A stretch of 61,615 bases of DNA, taken from contig QLUR01000014.1 of the NCBI GenBank assembly GCA_018725565.1, forward strand, positions 1 to 61,615. Direction: 5' to 3'. Shown in pieces: positions 1 through 7,862 of this stretch; position 1 is the stretch's first letter; every line of letters begins with the position of its first letter. This stretch comes from Bacillota bacterium. GTDB lineage: Bacteria; Bacillota; Dethiobacteria; Dethiobacterales; Dethiobacteraceae. A program made the translations under genes and the position numbers. The notes under the pieces were generated by a model. That model did no database searches, had not been told where the DNA came from, and worked only from the letters and a program-made list of their open reading frames with translations.

Positions 1-78
1 GAACACGGCCGTTAAGCCCTCCTGCGCCGATGGTACTTAGGACGCAGGTCCTCAGGAAGAGTAGGTCTCCGCCAGAGA
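1..78 (+). rRNA. 5S ribosomal RNA, 3' part (5' end outside window)
   Basis: The first 78 bases read as the 3' two thirds of a bacterial 5S rRNA: GAACACGGCCGTTAAGC (loop C region), GCGCCGATGGTAC and the closing GAGAGTAGGTC-type segment. The 5' end lies before the window, so an rrn operon probably ends here. A strong hairpin terminator follows at once. The exact 3' end is estimated. Confidence 0.9.
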
Positions 79-86
79 GTAATTTT

Positions 87-128
87 AAAAAAGTAAGTCA
101 GGGGAACGGTCTCCTGACTTACTTTTTT
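87..128 (+). terminator. Rho-independent terminator of the rRNA operon
   Basis: A perfect 16-bp inverted repeat (87-102 with 113-128; core AAGTAAGTCAGG) has a 10-base loop and ends in a T run. It immediately follows the 5S rRNA and would also work in the reverse direction because of its A run. Confidence 0.85.
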
Positions 129-259
129 CATCTGGCTACCGGGTTGCGTCAAAAGTGGTCTTAACAAAAAAATGACATAGGAAATTTAAAGGAAGACGTA
201 GAAGATTAGTAAGTTGAGAAGACTTAGTAACCACTGAATAAGAAACGAGGTATTAAGCT

Positions 260-3200
260 ATGCCAAAACGCCAGGATATCCACAAGCTTATGATTATCGG
301 TTCGGGACCGATTGTAATCGGACAGGCTGCCGAGTTCGATTACTCGGGTACGCAGGCATGTAAAGCTTTGCGTAAACTGGGGTACGAGATTGTCCTTGTA
401 AACTCAAATCCGGCAACAATTATGACTGACCCGGGCATGGCCGACGCTACATACATTGAGCCGTTGAATGTCAACCGGTTGACGGAAATTATTGAAAAGG
501 AACGTCCGGATGCATTACTTCCGAATCTGGGAGGACAGTCAGCCCTTAATCTAAGTATGGAGCTCAGTAAGAAAGGAGTTCTTGAAAAATACGGGGTTAC
601 CGTCATCGGTGTACAGCTTGACGCAATTGAAAGAGGCGAAGACCGTATTGCCTTTAAGGAGAGCATGAAAAAGCTGGGTATTGAAATGCCTAGGAGTGCG
701 CCGGCTTATTCAGTGGACGAGGCGGTGAATATCGCCAAAAAACTTGGGTTTCCTGTTGTGATCCGCCCCGCTTATACCATGGGCGGAACAGGAGGCGGTC
801 TTGTTTACAACGTGGAAGAACTGAAGGTTGTAGCCAGCAGGGGCATATCTGCCAGTATGGTGGGGCAGATCCTAGTCGAAGAATCTGTCCTTGGCTGGGA
901 AGAGCTGGAGCTGGAAGTTGTCCGTGATGCCAAAAACCAGATGATTACCGTGTGCTTTATTGAAAACATAGACGCCATAGGAGTTCACACAGGAGACTCA
1001 TTCTGTGCTGCGCCAATGCTTACTATCAGCCGGGAATTGCAGGAGCGTATGCAGAAATACGCTTACGACATTGTGGAAGAGATCGGCGTGATTGGTGGCA
1101 CGAACGTTCAGTTTGCCCATGACCCTAAAACTGGGCGGATTGTGGTCATTGAGATTAATCCACGCACATCGCGGTCTTCCGCGCTCGCTTCAAAGGCCAC
1201 CGGTTTTCCGATTGCCCTGGTTTCCGCGATGCTGGCCGCAGGGTTGACACTTGACGAGATACCTTACTGGCGGGACGGGACGCTGGAAAAATATACGCCT
1301 TCAGGTGATTATGTCGTGGTAAAATTCCCCCGGTGGGCCTTTGAAAAGTTTAAAGGAGCCGAAGATAAACTGGGGACCCAAATGAAGGCTGTCGGTGAAG
1401 TAATGAGCATCGGGAAAAACTACAAAGAAGCGTTTCAAAAAGCAATCCGCTCACTGGAAATAGGTCGCTACGGTTTAGGGTTTGCAAAGAATTTTAACCA
1501 GCTATCCCTTGATGATTTACTGGGAATGCTTGTCGAGCCGTCCAGTGAGCGGCAGTTCATCATGTATGAGGCGTTGCGCAAGGGGGCGACCATAGAGCAG
1601 CTTCACCGCCTGACGCATATTAAGTCATGGTTTATAGAGCAGATGCAGGAGCTTGTGTTGCTGGAAGAAGAGGTATTGAAAAACAGAACCGGTGTGCTGC
1701 CGGATGATTTGTTGGCGCGGGCGAAAAAAGACGGTTTTTCTGACCGGTATCTGGCTAAGTTGCTGCAGGTTCCGGAAAAAGAAATAAGAGAACGCAGGTT
1801 ATCGCTGGGGGTCAAAGAAGGGTGGGAGCCTGTGCCCGTCAGCGGGGTGGAAAATGCGGCATACTATTTTTCCACTTATAATACGGAAGATAAAACTACA
1901 TCGAGTGACAGGCAGAAGGTTATGATTCTGGGTGGCGGACCAAACCGTATCGGACAGGGCATTGAGTTTGACTACTGCTGTGTTCACGCGGCATTTGCCC
2001 TGCGTGACATGGGCTATGAGACAATCATTGTCAACTGCAACCCGGAGACTGTTTCCACCGATTACGATACATCGGATAAGTTGTATTTCGAGCCGCTAAC
2101 AGTTGAAGATGTGTTAAGCATATATCAGAAAGAAAATCCCGCCGGCGTAATAGTTCAGTTCGGTGGGCAGACTCCGTTGAACATTGCCGGCGAACTGGCT
2201 GAAGCAGGTGTGCGGATACTGGGCACATCACTGGATACCATCGACCTGGCGGAAGACCGGGACAGGTTCAGAAAAGTCATGGAGAAGATGGGGATTCCCA
2301 TGCCGGAGTCGGGTATGGCCAGCAACCTCAGCGAGGCCCAGGCCATCGCCAAAAGAATCGGTTATCCGCTCATGGTCAGGCCATCCTATGTTCTTGGCGG
2401 CCGGGGGATGGAGGTTGTCCATGACGATGAAATGCTTTGCCGGTATATTCTTGCTGCGGTAGAAATTACACCGGAAAAGCCAATCCTGATCGATAAATTT
2501 CTGAATAACGCCACCGAAGCGGAAGCAGATGCCATTTCGGACGGTACTGATGTTTTTGTGCCGTCGGTTATGGAACATATCGAATATGCCGGGATTCACT
2601 CGGGAGACTCGGCCTGTGTGATCCCCACAATCAGCATATCGGAAGAGAACCTGAAGACAATAAACGATTATACCAGGAAAATTGCCCGGGAGCTGAATGT
2701 GGCCGGCCTCATGAATATCCAGTATGCCATTGCCGACGGCCGTGTTTACGTCCTGGAGGCTAACCCCCGCGCCTCCCGCACCGTACCCATTGTCTCAAAA
2801 GTTTGCAATATATCGATGGCCCGGCTGGCTACCGAGATTATTATGGGTAAATCAGTGATCAGAAATATGACCACAGCGAAGATACCGCATTTCGGGGTTA
2901 AGGAAGCGGTATTCCCTTTCAATATGTTCCATGAAGTGGACCCTCTGCTGGGGCCGGAGATGCGGTCTACCGGCGAGGTGCTGGGGATTGCCGGGTCATT
3001 CGGATTAGCGTACTACAAGGCCCAGGAAGCAACGCAGATGGTTCTCCCGGCTTCCGGAACCGTATTGATCAGCGTAAGGGAACAGGATCGTCCCGCCGCG
3101 CTTGAAGTGGCGCGTAAGTTTGTCTCCCTGGGCTTCAATATTCTGGCAACGGAAGGCACGAACCGTCACCTGAACCAGAATGGCGTACCATCCGCATATA

Positions 3201-3460
3201 TTAAAAAACTGCATGAGGGCAGGCCAAATATCCTGGACAGTGTGACGAACAGGGAGATTAATCTGATTATTAATACCCCCATCGGCAAGCTTGGCGAGAT
3301 TGATGATTCATACATTCGGAAGGCTGCTATTAAATGCAAAATACCGTACATTACCACATTGGCCGCAGCTATGGCCAGCGTCAAAGGCATAGAGGCTTAC
3401 AGGCAGGCAAAAACGGCACACATCAAACATCTGCAGGCTTATCATTCTGAAATTAAATAG
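260..3460 (+). CDS. carB: Carbamoyl-phosphate synthase large subunit CarB
   Basis: CarB makes carbamoyl phosphate from bicarbonate, ATP and glutamine-derived ammonia, for arginine and pyrimidines, as partner of the CarA glutaminase. The 1066-residue length is the full family size. Two homologous ATP-grasp halves are visible, each opening with an (I/L)GGGPNRIGQ or IGSGPIVIGQ motif (about residues 12-20 and 556-565), and each with an EINPRTSRSS or EANPRASRT metal/ATP motif. The last 130 residues form the allosteric MGS-like domain. No carA or other pyrimidine gene is adjacent; the gene sits alone between 5S rRNA and tRNA-Leu. The ribosome binding site is weak (GAGG, 247-250). Confidence 0.97.
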   Translation: MPKRQDIHKLMIIGSGPIVIGQAAEFDYSGTQACKALRKLGYEIVLVNSNPATIMTDPGMADATYIEPLNVNRLTEIIEKERPDALLPNLGGQSALNLSMELSKKGVLEKYGVTVIGVQLDAIERGEDRIAFKESMKKLGIEMPRSAPAYSVDEAVNIAKKLGFPVVIRPAYTMGGTGGGLVYNVEELKVVASRGISASMVGQILVEESVLGWEELELEVVRDAKNQMITVCFIENIDAIGVHTGDSFCAAPMLTISRELQERMQKYAYDIVEEIGVIGGTNVQFAHDPKTGRIVVIEINPRTSRSSALASKATGFPIALVSAMLAAGLTLDEIPYWRDGTLEKYTPSGDYVVVKFPRWAFEKFKGAEDKLGTQMKAVGEVMSIGKNYKEAFQKAIRSLEIGRYGLGFAKNFNQLSLDDLLGMLVEPSSERQFIMYEALRKGATIEQLHRLTHIKSWFIEQMQELVLLEEEVLKNRTGVLPDDLLARAKKDGFSDRYLAKLLQVPEKEIRERRLSLGVKEGWEPVPVSGVENAAYYFSTYNTEDKTTSSDRQKVMILGGGPNRIGQGIEFDYCCVHAAFALRDMGYETIIVNCNPETVSTDYDTSDKLYFEPLTVEDVLSIYQKENPAGVIVQFGGQTPLNIAGELAEAGVRILGTSLDTIDLAEDRDRFRKVMEKMGIPMPESGMASNLSEAQAIAKRIGYPLMVRPSYVLGGRGMEVVHDDEMLCRYILAAVEITPEKPILIDKFLNNATEAEADAISDGTDVFVPSVMEHIEYAGIHSGDSACVIPTISISEENLKTINDYTRKIARELNVAGLMNIQYAIADGRVYVLEANPRASRTVPIVSKVCNISMARLATEIIMGKSVIRNMTTAKIPHFGVKEAVFPFNMFHEVDPLLGPEMRSTGEVLGIAGSFGLAYYKAQEATQMVLPASGTVLISVREQDRPAALEVARKFVSLGFNILATEGTNRHLNQNGVPSAYIKKLHEGRPNILDSVTNREINLIINTPIGKLGEIDDSYIRKAAIKCKIPYITTLAAAMASVKGIEAYRQAKTAHIKHLQAYHSEIK

Positions 3461-3478
3461 CACGTATACATAACGAAA

Positions 3479-3520
3479 CGGGTGCTACTTAGGACGCAGG
3501 TCCCCAGCAAGAGAAGGAAG
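3479..3520 (+). repeat. 5S rRNA-like remnant downstream of carB
   Basis: Bases 3486-3503 are identical over 18 nt to bases 34-51 of the 5S rRNA at the window start (TACTTAGGACGCAGGTCC). The following 14 bases differ at about three positions. The rest of 5S is absent, so this looks like a decayed or truncated 5S fragment rather than a working gene. Confidence 0.6.
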
Positions 3521-3621
3521 CAGCAAAAGCTGCCTATCTGATGTAAAACAAGAAAGTATTGCGCTAGTTATTATGGTTTATTATGACGTAAAAAGTAAAG
3601 ACAGAAATTAATCGGTTGTTT

Positions 3622-3671
3622 GCACCAAGCAAAAAGGCTTCCCAACACGGGGAAGCCTTTTTGCTTGGTGC
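3622..3671 (-). terminator. Terminator of tRNA-Leu, overlapping the tRNA 3' end
   Basis: A perfect 22-bp inverted repeat (3622-3643 with 3650-3671, 6-base loop) contains internal A5/T5 runs, so it can terminate in either direction. Its right arm includes the encoded CCA end, the discriminator and one acceptor-stem base of the minus-strand tRNA-Leu. Confidence 0.8.
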
Positions 3672-3750
3672 CTGAGGTCAGAGTCGAACTGACACGCCCA
3701 GAAGGCAACGGTTTTTGAGACCGCCGCGTCTGCCATTCCGCCACTCAGGC
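3666..3750 (-). tRNA. tRNA-Leu (anticodon CAA)
   Basis: Read on the minus strand, the acceptor arms GCCTGAG and CTCAGGC pair perfectly over 7 bp and are followed by discriminator A and an encoded CCA (3668-3666). The anticodon arm is GCGGT-CTCAAAA-ACCGT, giving anticodon CAA, which reads UUG. The long variable arm is typical of class II tRNA-Leu, and the T arm contains GTTCGACTC. The gene is 85 nt including CCA. Confidence 0.96.
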
Positions 3751-3895
3751 ACTTTCCTGCCTGCTTAAATAATAGCATGTTAACCGATAGTTTTCAAGGG
3801 TTACCTTGATGAAGGGCGTACACGACGCAATTTTCACCAAACTGTCTGTAAAGACATATATTGTTGCGAAAATACATATAGAAAGGGGTGAGGAT

Positions 3896-4069
3896 TTGCG
3901 AACCTTCAGGGTAGTGGCAATATGTTGCAGGCTGCTGGGTTTCGCCTTGGCAGTGGCAGGCATAGGCCTTATTGCCAGCGCCTTGCCCCGTTTTGTATGG
4001 GTTTTCCTGCTGGGAGCCGCATTAATCTGGCTAGGTTGGGCAATGTTCCGGAAAAAACAGATATATTGA
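3896..4069 (+). CDS. Small membrane protein of unknown function
   Basis: A 57-residue product is predicted from a TTG start at 3896, chosen because AGGGGTGAGG (3884-3893) lies just upstream. It is very hydrophobic, with two likely transmembrane helices (about residues 6-25 and 28-48) and a basic end, MFRKKQIY. I do not recognise the family. It lies 17 bp before spoVM, so it may be co-transcribed with it, which would fit a sporulation or envelope role, but that is only inference from position. Confidence 0.5.
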   Translation: MRTFRVVAICCRLLGFALAVAGIGLIASALPRFVWVFLLGAALIWLGWAMFRKKQIY

Positions 4070-4086
4070 TTGCGGGAGGTGGTAAG

Positions 4087-4164
4087 ATGCGTTTTCAGGT
4101 TGTACGCTTGCCAAAATTGCTGGCCAGGATTGTAAAAAAAGTTATAGGTGTTTGGAAAAAATAA
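4087..4164 (+). CDS. spoVM: Stage V sporulation protein SpoVM (25 aa)
   Basis: SpoVM is a tiny amphipathic peptide that marks the convex outer forespore membrane and anchors SpoIVA and the spore coat. The 25-residue product has the family pattern of a short polar start, LPK at residues 8-10 including the conserved Pro9, then an amphipathic helix LLARIVKKVIGVW with a basic tail. Bacillus subtilis SpoVM has 26 residues with the same LPK-hydrophobic pattern. GGGAGGTGG (4074-4082) precedes the ATG. The neighbour is a convergent rpmB, the same arrangement as in B. subtilis, which supports the assignment. Most gene callers would miss this gene because of its size. Confidence 0.88.
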   Translation: MRFQVVRLPKLLARIVKKVIGVWKK

Positions 4165-4189
4165 AAAAGCGCACAAGCGCTTTTTTATT
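4160..4189. terminator. Bidirectional terminator between spoVM and rpmB
   Basis: A 13-bp perfect inverted repeat (4160-4172 with 4177-4189) has a GCGC core, a 4-base loop, and A and T runs on either side. It serves both convergent genes and overlaps the last bases of spoVM. Confidence 0.85.
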
Positions 4190-4195
4190 TTTTGG

Positions 4196-4387
4196 CTAGA
4201 CAACCCGCGTAACTTTACCGGCTTTCAGGCAGCGAGTACAAACTGTCATCCTGCCCGGACTTCCGGCCACCAAAGCCCTTATTTTTTGAACATTGGCTTT
4301 CCAGGTCCTCTTTGTTTTGATGTTGGAATGGCTGACATGGTGACCTGTTTCTGTACCCTTACCGCATACAGAGCATTTTCTGGCCAG
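4196..4387 (-). CDS. rpmB: 50S ribosomal protein L28, probable CTG start
   Basis: The 63-residue product is the L28 family: ARKCSVCGKG at the N-terminus, HSNIKTKRTWKANVQ in the middle and a C-terminal CTRCLKAGKV. The two Cys pairs suggest a zinc-binding form. The start is unusual. The strong GGAGG lies at 4400-4396. The in-frame TTG (4393-4391) is only 2 nt away, whereas the CTG (4387-4385) is 8 nt away and matches the family Met in MARKC. I therefore place the start at CTG, with TTG two codons upstream as the alternative. Confidence 0.93.
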   Translation of the reverse strand: MARKCSVCGKGTETGHHVSHSNIKTKRTWKANVQKIRALVAGSPGRMTVCTRCLKAGKVTRVV

Positions 4388-4580
4388 ATTCAACACCTCC
4401 TCGCTAACTGACAGTGCAAAAAAGCAAAAGCATAAGTTAAAAACAGGCTGATTAATTTTATCACAGTAATTGCGGGGTTGCAAGGCAAAAACCGGTTCAA
4501 AGTTTGTTTAATCAGCAGGACTTTCGCTAAGATTATTGAATAACTATGCTAGCGGTATTTCCCTGCAGGAGGGAAGGAAA

Positions 4581-4787
4581 ATGAAAATATCTCGCGAAAT
4601 GACCATATTCCAGGCTATCCGTACCTGTCCACAAGCTATTGACGTCTTTAGGTCCTACGGTATGCCTTGCAGCGGTTGCCTGGCGATGATGGATGAAAGC
4701 ATTGAAGCAGGAGCACGTCGCCATGGTGCTGATTTGCAGGAATTACTGAAAGCCCTTGATGCTTTGGCAGAAAAAAACGCACAATAA
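4581..4787 (+). CDS. DUF1858 (hybrid-cluster-associated redox disulfide) protein
   Basis: A 68-residue product starts at ATG 4581, preceded by GGAGGGAAGG. It carries the DUF1858 signature: I-T-x-A-I-RTCPQAIDVFRSYGMPCSGC, with a CxxC (CSGC, about residues 33-36) suited to disulfide or metal chemistry. Members of this family accompany hybrid cluster proteins and anaerobic redox enzymes, but no such gene is next to it here. The biochemical function is unknown. Confidence 0.85.
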   Translation: MKISREMTIFQAIRTCPQAIDVFRSYGMPCSGCLAMMDESIEAGARRHGADLQELLKALDALAEKNAQ

Positions 4788-4861
4788 AAAATTTTGGAAA
4801 CCTGTCCGGATTTCTGCTTTAAAAAGTAACTGTTTATATTTCAGGAGTACGCTTCGCAGAG

Positions 4862-4898
4862 ATAAATAAATACCTGAAATTAACAGGTATTTATTTAT
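4862..4898. terminator. AT-rich hairpin downstream of the DUF1858 gene
   Basis: A perfect 15-bp inverted repeat (ATAAATAAATACCTG and its complement) has a 7-base loop and lies between the DUF1858 gene and the SASP gene. It has no clear U run, so it may be a weak terminator or a protein-binding palindrome. Confidence 0.45.
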
Positions 4899-4997
4899 GT
4901 GAGCTGGAAAAATTAAATTTTTGCAGGAAAACAATACTAGTATATCAGCTGACAAGGGAGAAATACTAACACCAGAAAAGAAAAGGAGGTGAGTTAA

Positions 4998-5225
4998 TTG
5001 CCGACAGAAGCTAATTTGACCAATGTATCCGGTCGCAACCGTGTTCTTGTGGCAGGTGCCGAGCAGGCGCTGACGCGCTTTAAGAACGAAATCGCTTCCG
5101 AGTTGGGCCTCGACTACAGTGGCGACAAAGGTAACCTGACCTCCCGCCAAAATGGCTACGTCGGTGGACTGATGGTTCGTAAAATGATCCATCAGGCGGA
5201 AAGCCAAATGATTGGCAAGCAGTAG
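4998..5225 (+). CDS. Alpha/beta-type small acid-soluble spore protein (SASP)
   Basis: Alpha/beta SASPs coat spore DNA and hold it in an A-like conformation, protecting it from UV and heat. The 75-residue product has the family core: A-EQALTRFKNEIASELGL (with the germination-protease site region FKxEIA) and GGLMVRKMIHQAE. The start is TTG at 4998, preceded by AAAGGAGGTGA. It is followed by a terminator and stands alone. A sigma-G promoter is expected but I could not identify one with confidence. Confidence 0.94.
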   Translation: MPTEANLTNVSGRNRVLVAGAEQALTRFKNEIASELGLDYSGDKGNLTSRQNGYVGGLMVRKMIHQAESQMIGKQ

Positions 5226-5236
5226 CTTTGTTTCAT

Positions 5237-5267
5237 AAAAGCGGAAGAAGGAGATACTTCCGCTTTT
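5237..5267 (+). terminator. Terminator of the SASP gene
   Basis: An 11-bp perfect stem (AAAAGCGGAAG with its complement; 5237-5247 and 5257-5267) has a 9-base loop and a T-rich tail, 11 bp after the SASP stop. Confidence 0.85.
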
Positions 5268-5441
5268 CTTATTGCTTGAAGCAGCAAATAAAAATCCCCC
5301 CGGGCGGGGAATCCCGGAGGGTGGGAGAGGAGAAACCGGAGGAAGAGCTTATGGGGAATAATGTTGTGTTTTTATTATGGACAATAACAATATAAAAGAT
5401 TCATAAAAAATAATTGAAATTAATGGTAAAAAGACAGGGCG

Positions 5442-6011
5442 ATGCAGATGAGAGTTATAGCCGGAATCGTCGGCGGGTATATACTGAAAACACGAAAAGG
5501 ACTGGAAACAAGACCAACCTCGGATATTGTTAAAGAATCTCTTTTTAATGTTTTGGCGGGAAGAATTATCGGCAGCCGCTTTCTCGATATTTTTGCGGGA
5601 AATGGCGGAGTTGGCATTGAGGCGCTGAGTCGCGGTGCCCTTTTTTCTGTTTTTGTTGAAAAAAACAAGCAGTGTGTTAAAATAATTAAGGACAATCTGG
5701 AGCTAACAGGATTTTCCGGCAAGGGACTCATTATTCCTAAGACGGCAGCCGTGGCCCTGGATGAAATAGCAAAAAAAGGTGAAATATTTGAGCTGATTTT
5801 TCTTGACCCACCGTATTTCAGCCCGGCTCTGGCGGCAACTTTGTCCAAGCTGTCTGCTTTGCGGACGCTTGTCCCTGACGGCGTGGTCATCGTCGAGCAC
5901 CACCGCCTGGATATTGCCTGGCATGACCCGGCTTGGACAATAGTAAAAGAGAAAAAATACGGTGACACTATGCTGGCCTTTCTTGTCAGGACAAAGCAGG
6001 ATGAATGTTAA
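5442..6011 (+). CDS. rsmD: 16S rRNA (guanine966-N2)-methyltransferase RsmD
   Basis: RsmD methylates G966 of 16S rRNA using SAM. The 189-residue product shows the family start RVIAGIVGGYIL, RPTSDIVKESLFN, the SAM-binding LDIFAGNGGVGIEALSRGA and the catalytic DPPY motif at about residues 124-127. It may start at ATG 5442 or at ATG 5448 (MRVIAG, the usual family N-terminus); the ribosome binding site is weak. It is followed by coaD with a 27-bp gap, the standard rsmD-coaD pair (ylbH-coaD in Bacillus). Confidence 0.95.
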   Translation: MQMRVIAGIVGGYILKTRKGLETRPTSDIVKESLFNVLAGRIIGSRFLDIFAGNGGVGIEALSRGALFSVFVEKNKQCVKIIKDNLELTGFSGKGLIIPKTAAVALDEIAKKGEIFELIFLDPPYFSPALAATLSKLSALRTLVPDGVVIVEHHRLDIAWHDPAWTIVKEKKYGDTMLAFLVRTKQDEC

Positions 6012-6038
6012 AGAGCTGTACTACGGGAGGAGAAGAAG

Positions 6039-6536
6039 ATGAAGATTGCTATTTATCCAGGGAGTTTTGATCCGGTGACTAATGGGCATAAAGATATTAT
6101 CGACCGTGGCAGCAGACTCTTTGACAAACTGATTGTTGCCGTTTTGGAAAACCCGCGCAAGGTGCCGCTTTTTACCACAGAAGAGCGGTTAGAGATGTTG
6201 AAAGCAGTTGCCCACAGCTATTCAAACGTGGATGTTGATGCTTTCTGCGGTTTGTTGATCACTTATGCCAAGCTAAAAAACGCGCAAATTATTATTAAGG
6301 GATTGCGTGCCATGTCGGACTTTGAATTTGAGTTCCAGATGGCTCTGGTTAATCGCAAGTTGGATCCGAGGCTGGAGACAATGTTTATGATGACAAATAA
6401 CCGGTATGCATTCCTTTCCAGCAGCATCGTCAAGGAAATTGCTTTTTATGGCGGCGACATCTGTGAATTGGTGCCAAGCGAGGTCTATAATCAGGTGTTG
6501 CGGAAAATTCGCGATGTCAACAGCGGAAATGTCTGA
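6039..6536 (+). CDS. coaD: Phosphopantetheine adenylyltransferase CoaD
   Basis: CoaD transfers AMP from ATP to 4'-phosphopantetheine, the penultimate step of CoA synthesis. The 165-residue product is of normal length and carries the nucleotidyltransferase signature [16 protein letters not shown] at residues 5-20 and the second motif [22 protein letters not shown] precedes the ATG. Its 3' end overlaps the convergent ylbJ by 20 bp. Confidence 0.97.
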   Translation: MKIAIYPGSFDPVTNGHKDIIDRGSRLFDKLIVAVLENPRKVPLFTTEERLEMLKAVAHSYSNVDVDAFCGLLITYAKLKNAQIIIKGLRAMSDFEFEFQMALVNRKLDPRLETMFMMTNNRYAFLSSSIVKEIAFYGGDICELVPSEVYNQVLRKIRDVNSGNV

Positions 6537-7761
6537 TGCGAATCCGGCGCAGGACTGCGGTAAGCAGACCCGCAACTATAAGCAGGGCACTTACCAAAAG
6601 AAATCTCCAGCCAACCTGTGCCGTGCGCTGTAAAAGGAAAGCGGGGCTTCCCTGCGGCACCGTCTGCAGAAAGACCGGAATGCTGTAATTGTAAGATACA
6701 GCTGACAGCGGCCCCATCAATACATAAGTGTAGACTGCAGCTAATACTGCATGGATAAAGCGGGAAACAATGTACGGAATCATTTTCATGCCTGTTCCGG
6801 TTATCAGGCTGGCTACCTGGGCATGAACTGAAAGCCCGCTCCAGGCGATAATTGCGCCTGCTACCATTGCTTTTTGCATTAGGGGTACGGTAGGCGGGGC
6901 CTGACCTGCCAGTTGGCAACCAAGGGTTATTTCAAACAGACCGCTGATTAGCGCCGGTATCAGTGCTGGCTCCAGCCCCAAAGGTGTCAAAATAAACGTC
7001 AGGATACGGGACAGGAACCCGACAATACCCAAGACAGTCAAGACCCTGATAATAACTGAAAATAGAATGATGAAACCGCCGATCAGGAGCAGCGTGTTAA
7101 CGGAATTGCGCACGGCATCGCCCATTAACTGGCCAAATGAACGGGCGTCTCTTTCCCTGGCACGATAAAGGGCCTGTATCGCTTTCACTAAAATGTTGCC
7201 CGAGGTGGATGCTTCAGGTGTGTTTGCCTGGGAGCAGCCATAAAATCGCAAGGCAAGGCCAGTTGAAACGCTTGCCAGGTAATGAGCAGCAGCGATTGTT
7301 ATTCCGATTTGCGGGTGTCCGAACATACCTACAGCCACTGCACCAAACATAAACAACGGGTCTGCCGTATTGGTAAAACCTAAAAGCCGTTCTCCTTCTA
7401 CTTTGCTGCACAATTCTTCCCGGCGCAGGCGCGCTGTTAGTATGGCACCAATGGGATAACCGGAAGCCAGGCCCATAGCCATGACAAACGATCCTGTGCC
7501 TGGGACATTAAATACAGGTCGCATCAGCGGCTCAAGCAGTACGCCCATAAAGTGGACTGCTCCGAGACCCATTAATATTTCCGAACCGACAAAAAACGGC
7601 AATAGTGCGGGAAAAACGATGTTCCACCAGACGTTCAAACCTGCAACGGCTGCCTCAAAAGCTTCTTTTGGGTAAAATACCATCGAAACGGTAAAAAAAA
7701 TAGCGCCTGCTGCCGGAAAAGAGGACGATAACCGTCCTCCCCTTAAAGTTTTTTTTCGCAT
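6517..7761 (-). CDS. ylbJ: Sporulation integral membrane protein YlbJ
   Basis: YlbJ is a multi-spanning membrane protein needed for efficient spore cortex formation in B. subtilis. The 414-residue product is strongly hydrophobic, with about eight membrane segments. It has the nucleoside-recognition/Gate-type motifs [21 protein letters not shown] near residue 45 and [11 protein letters not shown] near residue 95. The start is ATG 7761 with GGAGGAG three bases upstream. The neighbourhood rsmD-coaD-ylbJ-ylbL matches Bacillus, but ylbJ is inverted here and lies convergent with coaD and divergent from ylbL. Function is inferred from the family. Confidence 0.92.
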   Translation of the reverse strand: MRKKTLRGGRLSSSFPAAGAIFFTVSMVFYPKEAFEAAVAGLNVWWNIVFPALLPFFVGSEILMGLGAVHFMGVLLEPLMRPVFNVPGTGSFVMAMGLASGYPIGAILTARLRREELCSKVEGERLLGFTNTADPLFMFGAVAVGMFGHPQIGITIAAAHYLASVSTGLALRFYGCSQANTPEASTSGNILVKAIQALYRARERDARSFGQLMGDAVRNSVNTLLLIGGFIILFSVIIRVLTVLGIVGFLSRILTFILTPLGLEPALIPALISGLFEITLGCQLAGQAPPTVPLMQKAMVAGAIIAWSGLSVHAQVASLITGTGMKMIPYIVSRFIHAVLAAVYTYVLMGPLSAVSYNYSIPVFLQTVPQGSPAFLLQRTAQVGWRFLLVSALLIVAGLLTAVLRRIRIRHFRC

Positions 7762-7862
7762 GGCTCCTCCAAACAGTATCGGAATAAGCTGAATAGTAAT
7801 GTATATAGCTGCCTTTTATTAAATATTCCGCACGAAAAACCTCCTGAGAGAAGAGGGATTAA

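Noticed and set aside
2228-2599. Minus-strand open frame inside carB
   Set aside because: It is fully covered by CarB ATP-grasp coding sequence and shows no independent evidence.
3681-3760. A class II tRNA-Ser reading for the tRNA next to carB
   Set aside because: The long variable arm fits Ser or Leu, but the anticodon loop CTCAAAA gives CAA, so it is tRNA-Leu.
5291-5340. GC-rich CCCC/GGGG hairpin downstream of the SASP gene
   Set aside because: The stem is only four to five base pairs and would end a minus-strand transcript, but no minus-strand gene is present there; not called as a terminator.
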